NCBI GenBank assembly: GCA_028867035.1
Contig: JAGWHB010000003.1
Span: forward strand, 353,005-417,004
Source: Nitrososphaerota archaeon
GTDB lineage: Archaea > Thermoproteota > Nitrososphaeria > Nitrososphaerales > Gagatemarchaeaceae
Length of the DNA stretch: 64,000 nucleotides
Reading direction: 5' to 3'
Part shown: piece after piece, positions 51,420 through 59,316 of the stretch
How the letters are laid out: each line of letters starts with the position of its first letter
Numbering within the stretch: position 1 is the first letter of the stretch
Notes under the pieces: generated by a model
The model's input: the letters and a program-made list of their open reading frames with translations, nothing else
Database searches by the model: none
What the model was told of the DNA's origin: nothing
Translations under genes and position numbers: made by a program

Positions 51420-53492
51420 TCATCTCGGCTTGTATCTCATCAGCAGGAGCGAGTTGCCGACGACAGAGGCAGAACTCAGGGCCATGGCGGCTCCCGAGAA
51501 GAAAGGAAGGAACGAGTAAACCCCGATGCCATAAAGTGGAATCAGCAGCCCTGCAGCCACGGGGACGAGGATGATGTTGTACCCGAAGGCCCAGGCGAGA
51601 TTCTGTTTGATCTTCCTCATGGTGGCCCTGCCTATCCTGAGGGCGTCCACCGCGTCGGTAAGCCTGTCCTTGATCAGCACAATCCCCCCCGTCTCCTTTG
51701 CCACGTCTGTCCCGCTCCCTATGGCGAGCCCGAGGTCTGCTTTGGCCAACGCCGGGGCGTCATTAACCCCGTCCCCTATCATCGCCACGACCTTCCCCTG
51801 GGCCTGCAACCTCGCGACTTCCTTCTCCTTGTCGGCCGGGAGCAGTCCCGCTCTGAAGTTCTGCACGCCTACCTTGTCGGCGACGGACTTGGCGGTGGCT
51901 TCATCGTCTCCCGTAAGCATGACCACGGAGAGCCCCATCTCCCCCATCTCCCTGATGGCTTCCACTGCGTCCTCCTTGACCGCGTCCCCCACCGCGATTG
52001 CACCAAGCTCGCGACCGGCAGAAACGAACACGACGGTATTCCCCTCGGACATCAGCTTCGTTGCCTGCTCTTCCCCTCCCCACTTTCCATTCCTGCCGAC
52101 GAACTCCCTCCTCCCGACCTTCACCACCTGCCCGTTCACCGCACCACTCACGCCCAGCCCTGGGCTCGAGACGAAGTTGCTCACTTCCGCAAGCTTCAGT
52201 CCCTTCGAGACCGCCCTGTTCACAATGGCTCGGCCTATGCCGTGCTCGGAGGCGCTCTCAACCGAGCCAGCCAATTGAAGGATCCTATCCTGGTCCCCTC
52301 CGAGGATGGCCACAACCGTCTGCTTCCCTTCTGTTATCGTCCCAGTCTTGTCAAGCAGGACCGTGTCGACGTGCGCCGCAGCCTCCACGGCTTCTCCTCC
52401 CTTGACGAGGATGCCGCGCTTTGCGGCGTTACCGGTTCCGACCAGAAGCGCGGCGGGGGTCGCTATTCCTAGAGCGCACGGGCATGCAATCACTACCACG
52501 GACACGAACACCAGGATCGAGGTCGCCAGCGGTACGCCCCCTGCCAGCCCCCAGCCGACGGCGGCGAAGAGCGCCACCAAGAGTATCAATGGGACGAAGT
52601 ACTCGGCGACCCTGTCGGCCAGCCTCTGAATCGGCGCCCGACCAGCTCTCGCTTCCTCCACGAGCTTGGTGATTTGCCCCAACACCGTCTCCTGCCCGAC
52701 CGCAGTGCACTTTACGACAATCCTCCCGCCCGAATTGATCGACCCCCCTATCACCTGGCTTCCGGGTTCCTTCCTGACTGGCGAACTCTCCCCCGTCAGC
52801 AGAGATTCATCGGCATAGGATGAGCCACCGGTCACTACGCCGTCCGTAGGTACCCTTTCGCCCGGCCTGACCTCGACGACGTCCCCTTCGACTAGGTCTT
52901 CCACAGGCACCTCGACCCCAACTCCGTCCTTCAGAACGTGCGCCACCGTAGGCCTCAGCTCCAGGAGCTTCCTGACCGAGTCCGAAGCTCGCTCCTTCGT
53001 AAGGTGCTCAAGCAGCCTGCCCGCAAGGATGAGCGTGATGATCACAGCGGCGGCGTCGAAGTAGAGCCCCTGGACCCCGAACAGCGAAGGCGCGACGGTC
53101 GCCAGGGCGCTGTAGCCGAAGGCCGCCGAAGTGCCCACTGCGACCAGGACATCCATGTTGCTTGTCTTTGCTCGCAGAGCGTGATATGCACCGCGATAGA
53201 ACCTCGACCCCACGTAGAACTGGACTGGGATGGCGAGTAGTAGCAGCACGTAGGCGTTGGCTTGAGTCGCCAGGATCGGGACGTAGGTCAGGATGAGTAT
53301 CGAGATGGTCAGGACGGTGCCCAAGCCTACCATCGTCTTCAGCTTTGACAGTTCCTGACTGGGCATCGTGTATTCGAGCTTGCAGGCATCGCTGCAGAAG
53401 TAGAAGGTGGTCCCCCGCACTGAGGCCTTCAGGGCGTCCGGGCTTTCGACGACGCTCATGCCGCAAACGGGATCTTTGGCCAATCTTTTCAT
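51420..53492 (-). CDS. Copper-type P1B ATPase with N-terminal YHS domain
   Basis: A heavy-metal P-type ATPase of about 690 residues. The N-terminus has a YHS/TRASH-like metal domain (KDPVCGMSVVES through YFCSDACK), replacing the usual HMA domain. Core motifs are LTGES (actuator), ACPCALG (metal passage), LLDKTGTI (phosphorylation site), SEHGIGRAI (family HP motif, here HG), MLTGDDEATA and GDGVNDAPAL. These fit CopA/CopB exporters. ATG 53492 is 26 bases from TTTAAC (53515-53520 region); an upstream ATG at 53507 is possible. It lies beside the cupredoxin and a free YHS protein. Confidence 0.9.
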   Translation of the reverse strand: MKRLAKDPVCGMSVVESPDALKASVRGTTFYFCSDACKLEYTMPSQELSKLKTMVGLGTVLTISILILTYVPILATQANAYVLLLLAIPVQFYVGSRFYRGAYHALRAKTSNMDVLVAVGTSAAFGYSALATVAPSLFGVQGLYFDAAAVIITLILAGRLLEHLTKERASDSVRKLLELRPTVAHVLKDGVGVEVPVEDLVEGDVVEVRPGERVPTDGVVTGGSSYADESLLTGESSPVRKEPGSQVIGGSINSGGRIVVKCTAVGQETVLGQITKLVEEARAGRAPIQRLADRVAEYFVPLILLVALFAAVGWGLAGGVPLATSILVFVSVVVIACPCALGIATPAALLVGTGNAAKRGILVKGGEAVEAAAHVDTVLLDKTGTITEGKQTVVAILGGDQDRILQLAGSVESASEHGIGRAIVNRAVSKGLKLAEVSNFVSSPGLGVSGAVNGQVVKVGRREFVGRNGKWGGEEQATKLMSEGNTVVFVSAGRELGAIAVGDAVKEDAVEAIREMGEMGLSVVMLTGDDEATAKSVADKVGVQNFRAGLLPADKEKEVARLQAQGKVVAMIGDGVNDAPALAKADLGLAIGSGTDVAKETGGIVLIKDRLTDAVDALRIGRATMRKIKQNLAWAFGYNIILVPVAAGLLIPLYGIGVYSFLPFFSGAAMALSSASVVGNSLLLMRYKPR

Positions 53493-53629
53493 GTTGGACT
53501 CGGCCATTCCCCGATGTTAAATCATTCCCTAATCGAGACCGTCCTTTCGTCTTACCTTATCCCATGGGTTGCCTTCGGCAGGCACCCATTAGCAAGAAGG
53601 TCTATATTGGCCCGGGGTCAGAAACTCGC

Positions 53630-53779
53630 ATGCAAAAAGACCCCATATGCGGCATGATGGTCGATGAGAAGAAGTCGCAGATGAAGTCAGCACATGACGG
53701 TCAAACGTACTACTTCTGTTCTGCGAACTGCAAGAGCACATTCGACAAGGACCCCCATAAGTACGGGCACCAGCACTAG
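53630..53779 (+). CDS. Small YHS-domain protein (metal binding)
   Basis: A 49-residue protein made of a single YHS domain: KDPICGMMVDEKKSQ then YYFCSANCKSTFDKDPHKY, with Cys and His pattern for metal binding, and HQH at its end. It is similar to the N-terminal domain of the adjacent copper ATPase. ATG 53630 lies 25 bases after CTATATTG (53602-53609), so a leaderless small gene is well supported. The longer open frame from 53345 overlaps the ATPase and is not used. A metallochaperone role is an inference. Confidence 0.85.
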   Translation: MQKDPICGMMVDEKKSQMKSAHDGQTYYFCSANCKSTFDKDPHKYGHQH

Positions 53780-53793
53780 GCCCGAAAGCCGTA

Positions 53794-53807
53794 CCTAACG
53801 GCTCAGG
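53794..53807. promoter_or_regulatory. One-mismatch copy of the palindrome before malic enzyme
   Basis: CCTAACGGCTCAGG matches CCTAACGNCTTAGG except one base in the second arm. It lies 15 bases after the YHS gene stop and about 40 bases before the CTTTAATC box in front of the long malic-enzyme frame. Weaker than the other two. Confidence 0.3.
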
Positions 53808-54010
53808 GTCGGGAATCCGTTTCCAGTTCTGAGAATCGCCTTCAACCCTTTAATCTTCTAAAGGGCGGCGCGAGGCAGGTTCGATTGGTTTCCGAGCCGC
53901 CTTCGGTGGTTATCGTGAGTGGTCCCTACAGGCGTGAGGGCAGGCAGCAGCACCTTGTCCGACCCCACGTCGAAAGAGCACAAATAGCAGACGCTGAGCA
54001 CGCGACCAGC

Positions 54011-55342
54011 GTGCCGAAAAAGCAGCCGACGGATGACCCCTCAAGGAAGGCTCTCGCCTACTCGAAGTTCTACGGCGGGAAGGTCGGTGTCGCCCCCAAG
54101 GTTCCCGTCAGGTCCTTGGACGACTTCTCGATATGGTACACTCCCGGTGTCGCCGCCGTCTCCAGGGCCATCGAAGCCGACCGCGACCTGTCGTTCGAGT
54201 ACACCGGCAGGTGGAACACCGTCGCCGTCGTCACCGACGGAACGAGGGTGCTGGGGCTTGGGAACATAGGTCCAGAGGGCGCCCTCCCGGTGATGGAAGG
54301 AAAGGCACTGATCTACAACTATCTCGGTGGCGTCAACGCTGTCCCGCTCCCGGTGAGGGTGAATGACGAAGAAGGGCTCATCTCCTTCGTAAAGGCGCTG
54401 GAGCCATCCATAGGCGGCGTCAACCTGGAAGACATAGAGTCCCCGAAGTGCTTCGAAGTCCTCGACCGCCTGCGTTCAGAGATGGAGATTCCGGTGTGGC
54501 ACGACGACCAGCAGGGGACCGCCGGAGTCACCCTGGCCGCGCTCTTCAACGCCCTCGAGGTCACGGACCGCAAGCTCCGGGGGTCGAGGCTGGTCCTCTT
54601 CGGCGCAGGAGCGGCCAACGTCGCGGCAGAAAGGCTGCTGGTGGAGGCGGGGGCGAACCCCAAGGACATCGTCGTCCTTGACTCGAAGGGGATCCTGTAT
54701 CCCGAGAGGGAGGACATCGACCAGCTCATGCTCAAAAACAAATGGAAGTACGAAATCGCGATCCGCACCAACGGGGACAGGATCACGGGAGGGCTGAAGG
54801 ACGCCCTCAAAGGCGCAGACGCGCTCGTCGCTGCAGCAGGTCAGGGCCCTGAGATGATCAAACCCGATGAAATCTCTGTCATGAACAAGAGGGCCGTCAC
54901 CTTCTTCCTCGCGAACCCCGTCCCCGAGATGCTCCCCGCGGCCGCCCACGCCGCCGGCGCGGAAGTGGTCGCGACGGGGAGGTCGGACTACCCGAACCAG
55001 GTCAACAACAGCCTCCTCTTTCCAGCCATCTTCCGAGGAGCCCTGGACGTGAGGGCGAAGACGATCACTGACCCCATGGTCATCGACGCAGCTACCGAGC
55101 TCGCCGCCTTCGCCAGAGAGAAGGGGATAAGCAAGGACTACATCATCCCGACCATGGTGCAGTGGGAGGTCTATCCCCGCGTTGCGGCGAAGGTCGGCCA
55201 GGCCGCCATCAGGGAAGGTGTTGCCAGGAAGAAGCTGTCTGCGAGAGGGTCACTGAAGGCCGCCACTGAGGCCATCGAGAATTCGAGGAAGACGATGAAC
55301 ATACTCCGAAGGAATGGAATCATACTTGACCCGCCAGAATAA
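54011..55342 (+). CDS. maeB: Malic enzyme (oxaloacetate-decarboxylating malate dehydrogenase)
   Basis: A 443-residue malic enzyme converting malate to pyruvate and CO2 with NAD(P). The N-terminal domain has WYTPGVAAVSRAI and VTDGTRVLGLGNIGPEGALPVMEGK, the catalytic site EDIESPKCFEV and VWHDDQQGTAG, and a Rossmann motif LFGAGAANVA. GTG 54011 is chosen, 26 bases after CAAATAGC (about 53981-53988); a TTG at 53885 adds 42 residues without family features but has its own TATA-like CTTTAATC. The C-terminal phosphotransacetylase domain of bacterial MaeB is absent. Pyruvate made here can be used by PFOR and PPDK. Confidence 0.93.
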   Translation: MPKKQPTDDPSRKALAYSKFYGGKVGVAPKVPVRSLDDFSIWYTPGVAAVSRAIEADRDLSFEYTGRWNTVAVVTDGTRVLGLGNIGPEGALPVMEGKALIYNYLGGVNAVPLPVRVNDEEGLISFVKALEPSIGGVNLEDIESPKCFEVLDRLRSEMEIPVWHDDQQGTAGVTLAALFNALEVTDRKLRGSRLVLFGAGAANVAAERLLVEAGANPKDIVVLDSKGILYPEREDIDQLMLKNKWKYEIAIRTNGDRITGGLKDALKGADALVAAAGQGPEMIKPDEISVMNKRAVTFFLANPVPEMLPAAAHAAGAEVVATGRSDYPNQVNNSLLFPAIFRGALDVRAKTITDPMVIDAATELAAFAREKGISKDYIIPTMVQWEVYPRVAAKVGQAAIREGVARKKLSARGSLKAATEAIENSRKTMNILRRNGIILDPPE

Positions 55343-55382
55343 GCGTAAATCGAGTACCCCTGGACCCCAGGAGGCGTTGACG

Positions 55383-55844
55383 TTGCAGATCAGACGTGCG
55401 AAAAAGGAAGACCTCGCTTCAGTCGCGGACCTCATCGTGCGAACCAAACGCCTCAACAACGAATTCGACCCGCTCTTCGCCGTGGTCTCGGACGCGAAGG
55501 CCAGGGCAGAGAAATACATCCAATCGACAATAGGCCCACAGGAAAAGCTCCTCCTAATCGCCGCCGAGGGACCCAAGGTGGTCGGCGTGCTCAGGGCGGA
55601 GATCCGCGAACGGATGTTCTACGAGCCGCACACGGAAGGATTAATCACCGACTTCTACATCCTCCCGGAACACAGGAGGAAAGCACTCGGCAACGAAATG
55701 CTGCAGCAGGCTTCCGCCGAACTCAAGAAGATGGGAGCCCAAATCATTGTGGCCGACGTGCCCGCGCAGAACGAAATCGCCAACAGGTTCTATGCCAAGC
55801 GCGGATTCAGGGCATTAACCAACCTCTTCGGAAAGAGCCCCTAG
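55383..55844 (+). CDS. GNAT-family N-acetyltransferase
   Basis: A 153-residue acetyltransferase. It begins with LQIRRAKKEDLASVADLI, the usual first strand and helix, and has ITDFYILPEHRRKALGNEML (the acetyl-CoA-binding motif) and ANRFYAKRGFRALT at the end. The start could be TTG 55377 or 55383, following a GGAGG at 55369-55374, or the earlier ATG at 55314 that overlaps malic enzyme. The substrate is unknown. Confidence 0.84.
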   Translation: MQIRRAKKEDLASVADLIVRTKRLNNEFDPLFAVVSDAKARAEKYIQSTIGPQEKLLLIAAEGPKVVGVLRAEIRERMFYEPHTEGLITDFYILPEHRRKALGNEMLQQASAELKKMGAQIIVADVPAQNEIANRFYAKRGFRALTNLFGKSP

Positions 55845-55993
55845 TAATCAAGAAGGGTGCCCAGCTTTGGCTCTACTGCGTTGCCCAGCCACATACCACA
55901 GCGATAGCAGACGACGTTAGAGCCTGACCTCGTTGGCACGTGCACTTGCGTCTTGAGACAGTACGTCTCCTCTGGAACTGCCGTCAGAAGCAT
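55841..55993 (-). CDS. Small 50-residue Cys-containing protein, unknown
   Basis: A short gene supported by promoter geometry: TTATATA at 56016-56022 lies 26 bases before ATG 55993. The 50-residue product has YCLKTQVHVP and VVCYRCGMW, so three Cys could bind a metal. The longer frame (to 56038) would begin upstream of the box. No family is recognised. It overlaps the GNAT gene by 4 bases at their 3' ends. Confidence 0.5.
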   Translation of the reverse strand: MLLTAVPEETYCLKTQVHVPTRSGSNVVCYRCGMWLGNAVEPKLGTLLDY

Positions 55994-56015
55994 CGTCCAG
56001 ATCCACGCGTCTCGG

Positions 56016-56022
56016 TATATAA
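56016..56022 (-). promoter_or_regulatory. TATA box of the 50-residue gene
   Basis: TTATATA on the minus strand, centred 26 bases before ATG 55993. It is the main support for that small gene. Confidence 0.5.
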
Positions 56023-56065
56023 CCCTCGGCGGTCGCAACAGCCTAGTTCGTCGTTTGCCGTTGCC

Positions 56066-56797
56066 TTAGTATTTCTTGCCGACTACGCCTTTCAGTGCCC
56101 CTTCGCCGTTTACTTCCATTACGGTGTCGAAGGACCTCGCGTCCTCCATCGTAACCCCTCCGCTTGGCTCCCATTCTCTGAAGGAGGCATCGTCCGCCAC
56201 CTCGGCCCTGATCTTGTGGTTGGAGGTGAGAGCGAACGTCCTCGCCTTGCCAGTAAAGTCCCTGCCGTCGACCAGGATCTTCAGCAGGGTCGGGTCCCCA
56301 GACTCGAAACTCACCATCCGGGTGTACTTCCTGTACAGCCTTCCTAGGACGTACCCGAAGACAGCGGTCCAACCAGCCAGGAACAGCCCGCTGGCTGCCG
56401 CCGACTCGCTGTCGAAGTAGAAACCGGAGAGCCCGAAGAACAGAAGGTTTGCCGCAATCACCGCCCCCATCGTCTCGCCCTTCCAAATGTGGCTGCGGCT
56501 TGGCAGAGAGTCGTAGAACATCCCGAAGACGCCCGCATATGTCAGCACGACGAAGAAAGCGACGAAGGCGATGTAGGGGACATCCACGGCGACGACAGAG
56601 GCGAAGCAGTCCTCCACGCTGCCTGTCATGTTGGTCGCCGCGACGGGCGGGCAGACGGTCGAGTACGACGTCTGAATGTAGCTGAGCACCGAGGGCTTCA
56701 TCGCGTAAAGCAGTGTCACGTTGAATATCGCCGTCCCCCCTACGTAGAGGACTCCGCTGAGCGTGCCTGCCTTTATGCCTGCGAAGAACGAGCCCAA
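56066..56797 (-). CDS. Membrane protein of unknown function
   Basis: A 243-residue protein with four to five hydrophobic helices in the first 160 residues and a charged, soluble C-terminal domain (about 160-243, with LKILVDGRDFTGKARTF and VTMEDARSFDTVMEV). A loop between helices one and two holds two Cys (STVCPPVAATNM and VEDCFAS). It starts 11 bases after the Bcp stop, so the two are cotranscribed. No family is recognised. A role in redox or membrane stress is only suggested by the neighbour. Confidence 0.66.
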   Translation of the reverse strand: MGSFFAGIKAGTLSGVLYVGGTAIFNVTLLYAMKPSVLSYIQTSYSTVCPPVAATNMTGSVEDCFASVVAVDVPYIAFVAFFVVLTYAGVFGMFYDSLPSRSHIWKGETMGAVIAANLLFFGLSGFYFDSESAAASGLFLAGWTAVFGYVLGRLYRKYTRMVSFESGDPTLLKILVDGRDFTGKARTFALTSNHKIRAEVADDASFREWEPSGGVTMEDARSFDTVMEVNGEGALKGVVGKKY

Positions 56798-56808
56798 GCC
56801 CAGATTTC

Positions 56809-57285
56809 CTAGGCTTTCAGAGCGGCCATGACCTCGACCTCGTGCCCCTGGGCCGTGACTTTCCTGAATATCTTTTTGATCCTGCCGTCGGACCCTATCA
56901 CGAAAGTCGACCGTTCGGTTCCCATGTACTTCTTGCCGTAGTTCACCTTCTCCCTCCAGGTGTCGTAGAGGTGGTGAGCGACTAGGCCCTCGTCGCTGAG
57001 GAGCGTGAAGTTCAGAGAGTATTTGTCTATGAACTTGGCATGGGAGTCAAGGGAATCCTTGCTGACGCCAAGGACTACCGCGTCCATCTTGCCGAACTTT
57101 GGAAGATTGTCCCTGAAAGCGCAAGCTTCGATGGTGCATCCAGGGGTGTCGTCCTTCGGATAGAAGTATAGCACCACCTGCTTGCCCTTGAGCGAGCTGA
57201 GCCTGACGGGCTTGCCTTCGGACGACGGCAGCTCAAAGTCGGGGGCCCTGTCCCCCACTGCGAGTTCCTTCGGGGCCGATTTCAT
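56809..57285 (-). CDS. bcp: Peroxiredoxin Bcp (thiol peroxidase)
   Basis: A 158-residue peroxiredoxin reducing peroxides with thioredoxin. The start GDRAPDFELPSSEGKPVRLSS leads to the active site TPGCTIEACAFRDNL, in which the peroxidatic Cys is in PGC and the second Cys five residues later is the Bcp-type resolving Cys. FVIGSDGRIKKIF is typical. It lies before the unknown membrane protein gene on the same strand. Confidence 0.94.
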   Translation of the reverse strand: MKSAPKELAVGDRAPDFELPSSEGKPVRLSSLKGKQVVLYFYPKDDTPGCTIEACAFRDNLPKFGKMDAVVLGVSKDSLDSHAKFIDKYSLNFTLLSDEGLVAHHLYDTWREKVNYGKKYMGTERSTFVIGSDGRIKKIFRKVTAQGHEVEVMAALKA

Positions 57286-57348
57286 TGGCCCATCCGAAAA
57301 ACGGTCCCCAAAAAAGTTAATGATTGCCCGCCAGGCGCGACTTCATAC

Positions 57349-58194
57349 TTGAGTATAGACGTCCACGTCCACCCCTGGACGAAGGCCCTCATGAAGAAGA
57401 ACGGGCCCATCATGAAAGCATGCGACTTCTTCAAGCTCGACGTCGAAAAGCTCCCTCGGACGACCGACCAGCTCATCGATGAGATGGACGAAGCCGGGGT
57501 CTCGAAGGCAGTCATCCTCGGGCAGGACACCCACGCCACAAAGAACCCCGCGTTCAAGAACTACACGCTCAGGAACGACGAAATCGCGAAGCTCGCAGCG
57601 AAGTCCAAGGACAGGCTCGTCCCGTTTGCAGGGGTCGACCCCAACGCAGGGAAAGACGCCATGAGGGAGCTGAAACGGGCGATCAGAAGCCTAGGCATGC
57701 GCGGGCTAAAGGTCCACAGCAGCGCCAACTCGGTTTACATCAACGACAGGAAACTGATGTACCCGATCTATGAACTGTGCCAGGACTCCAGCATCCCGAT
57801 ACTCTTCCACACAGGTACGACGGGGTTGGGAGACACAGAGATCAGGTACAGCAAGCCGGAGCTGCTCGACGAGGTATGCCAGGACTTCCCGGACCTCAAA
57901 GTGGTGATGGCCCACTTCGGCTGGCCGTGGCCGGAAGTGACCATTGCGATCGCCCTGAGGAACCCCAATGTTTTCATCGACGTTTCCGGATGGAAACCAA
58001 AGTACATACCCCAGAGCATCTACCCCTACCTCAACGGAATCCTACAGGACAGGTTCCTGTTCGGGACCGACTACCCGATGCTCAGGCAGAAGGAGTGGCT
58101 TGACGACTTTCGGGCTAACCTCGCCCCTAAACTGAAGCAGGGGGTGGCAGAAAAGCTGCTGTCAGGCAACGCGAAGAGGCTTCTGTCCGCTTAG
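57349..58194 (+). CDS. Amidohydrolase-2 family metal-dependent hydrolase/decarboxylase
   Basis: A 281-residue TIM-barrel protein of the amidohydrolase-2 family. Metal ligands are in DVHVHPW (HxH), VVMAHFGWPWPE and LFGTDYPM (Asp). Family members include decarboxylases and hydrolases of aromatic ring-cleavage products such as ACMSD, which fits the chemistry encoded around it, but the substrate is unknown. The TTG start 57349 has GTTAATGATT (57317-57326) as a TATA candidate. Its last four bases overlap the DUF2203 gene. Confidence 0.83.
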   Translation: MSIDVHVHPWTKALMKKNGPIMKACDFFKLDVEKLPRTTDQLIDEMDEAGVSKAVILGQDTHATKNPAFKNYTLRNDEIAKLAAKSKDRLVPFAGVDPNAGKDAMRELKRAIRSLGMRGLKVHSSANSVYINDRKLMYPIYELCQDSSIPILFHTGTTGLGDTEIRYSKPELLDEVCQDFPDLKVVMAHFGWPWPEVTIAIALRNPNVFIDVSGWKPKYIPQSIYPYLNGILQDRFLFGTDYPMLRQKEWLDDFRANLAPKLKQGVAEKLLSGNAKRLLSA

Positions 58195-58580
58195 GGCTGG
58201 ATAAGCTGAATCTTCAGCGACTTCCGTCCGTTATAACCCTCATTGGGCTTGTGCCAGAATGAGACGTCGGGCTCGCCGTACCGCCAGCAGAGCATCACGC
58301 TTTCACCGTACTTCTCCGCCGGAAAGTCCACCAGGCCGTAATCCAGGTCCTTCACTTCAACACCCAGGTCCTCAAGCTCTGCAATCTGCCTGGTCATGTG
58401 ATCGACGAGCGCATCCAACTGCGCCGCCCTCTCGGCTACTTCGGCGGTCTTGAACCCCAGGAGGTTGTACTTCTCTATCTCGCCGTGGAGCTTGGCGATG
58501 ACTTTCTTCTGCTCCAGCAGCTCCTTGACCTTGGGCCTTATGTCGGGGATGAGCTTCGAGGCTTCCTGCGGTGTGAACAA
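58191..58580 (-). CDS. DUF2203 family protein
   Basis: A 129-residue soluble protein of the DUF2203 family: FTPQEASKLIPDIRPKVKELL at the start, a long central helix, and the conserved end with GLVDFPAEKYGESVMLCWRYGEPDVSFWH. The function of the family is unknown. It converges on the amidohydrolase gene. Confidence 0.85.
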   Translation of the reverse strand: MFTPQEASKLIPDIRPKVKELLEQKKVIAKLHGEIEKYNLLGFKTAEVAERAAQLDALVDHMTRQIAELEDLGVEVKDLDYGLVDFPAEKYGESVMLCWRYGEPDVSFWHKPNEGYNGRKSLKIQLIQP

Positions 58581-58779
58581 ATGCAGCTCCGTATTTTCGA
58601 ACGTCGTTGTCTGGCTCGCCTCTACCGCTAGATAATCAACATAAGAAAGTTACGAGTCATAACGAGACTTGACCAACCATACCAAATTGGTTGACCCAAA
58701 GAATCCCCATTGAATTCTTGACGGGCTGCTACCCTCGGAAGCGCTGTCATCGTTAATAGTTCGTGCCCGAGGCGGGCGT

Positions 58780-59316
58780 GTGTTGTACACACGCAGGGGG
58801 GACAAGGGCGATACCTCTCTCTATGGGTCAAAGCGCGTGCAGAAGGACGACCCGAGGGTCGAAGCCTACGGGACCATAGACGAACTCAACAGCGTACTGG
58901 GGGTGGTGGTCTCGGGCTCGAAGGACAGGGCGCTTGCTTCATCTCTGAAGGAGGTCCAGAGGTTGCTTTTCGTGGCCGGCGGGGACGCCGCATGCGAGCT
59001 CGACCTATCTCAGAGCGTCCCAAGGATTTCAGCCTCAGATACTGCGAGGATCGAAGAGATGACAGACGAACTCCTGGCGAAACTGCCTACATTGAAGAAC
59101 TTCATACTCCCAGGCGGTACTCAGACCGCGGCCATGCTCCAGGTGGCCAGATCTGTCTGCAGGAGGGCCGAACGGAGGATCCTTACAGCGTCGAAGTCGC
59201 ATGAGATGAACCCTGAGCTGGTCCCTTTCTTCAACAGGCTCTCATCATATCTGTTCAACCTTTCGCGGCGGGCGAACGAGAGAGCGGGTAAGAAGGAAGA
59301 CGTCTGGAAGGCTTAG
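58780..59316 (+). CDS. pduO: PduO-type cob(I)alamin adenosyltransferase
   Basis: A 178-residue ATP:corrinoid adenosyltransferase making adenosylcobalamin, the cofactor of the methylmalonyl-CoA mutase encoded at 10-12 kb. Typical parts are YTRRGDKGDTSLYG (ATP site), the VEAYGTIDELNSVLG segment, and FILPGGTQTAAMLQVARSVCRRAER. The start GTG 58780 (or TTG 58783) follows GTTAATAG (58752-58759). It converges with the aldehyde dehydrogenase, with a 4-base overlap. Confidence 0.94.
   Translation: MLYTRRGDKGDTSLYGSKRVQKDDPRVEAYGTIDELNSVLGVVVSGSKDRALASSLKEVQRLLFVAGGDAACELDLSQSVPRISASDTARIEEMTDELLAKLPTLKNFILPGGTQTAAMLQVARSVCRRAERRILTASKSHEMNPELVPFFNRLSSYLFNLSRRANERAGKKEDVWKA

Noticed and set aside
53345..53629. 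Extended N-terminus of the small YHS protein
   Set aside because: It overlaps the copper ATPase start antisense, and a TATA box 25 bases before ATG 53630 fits the short form.
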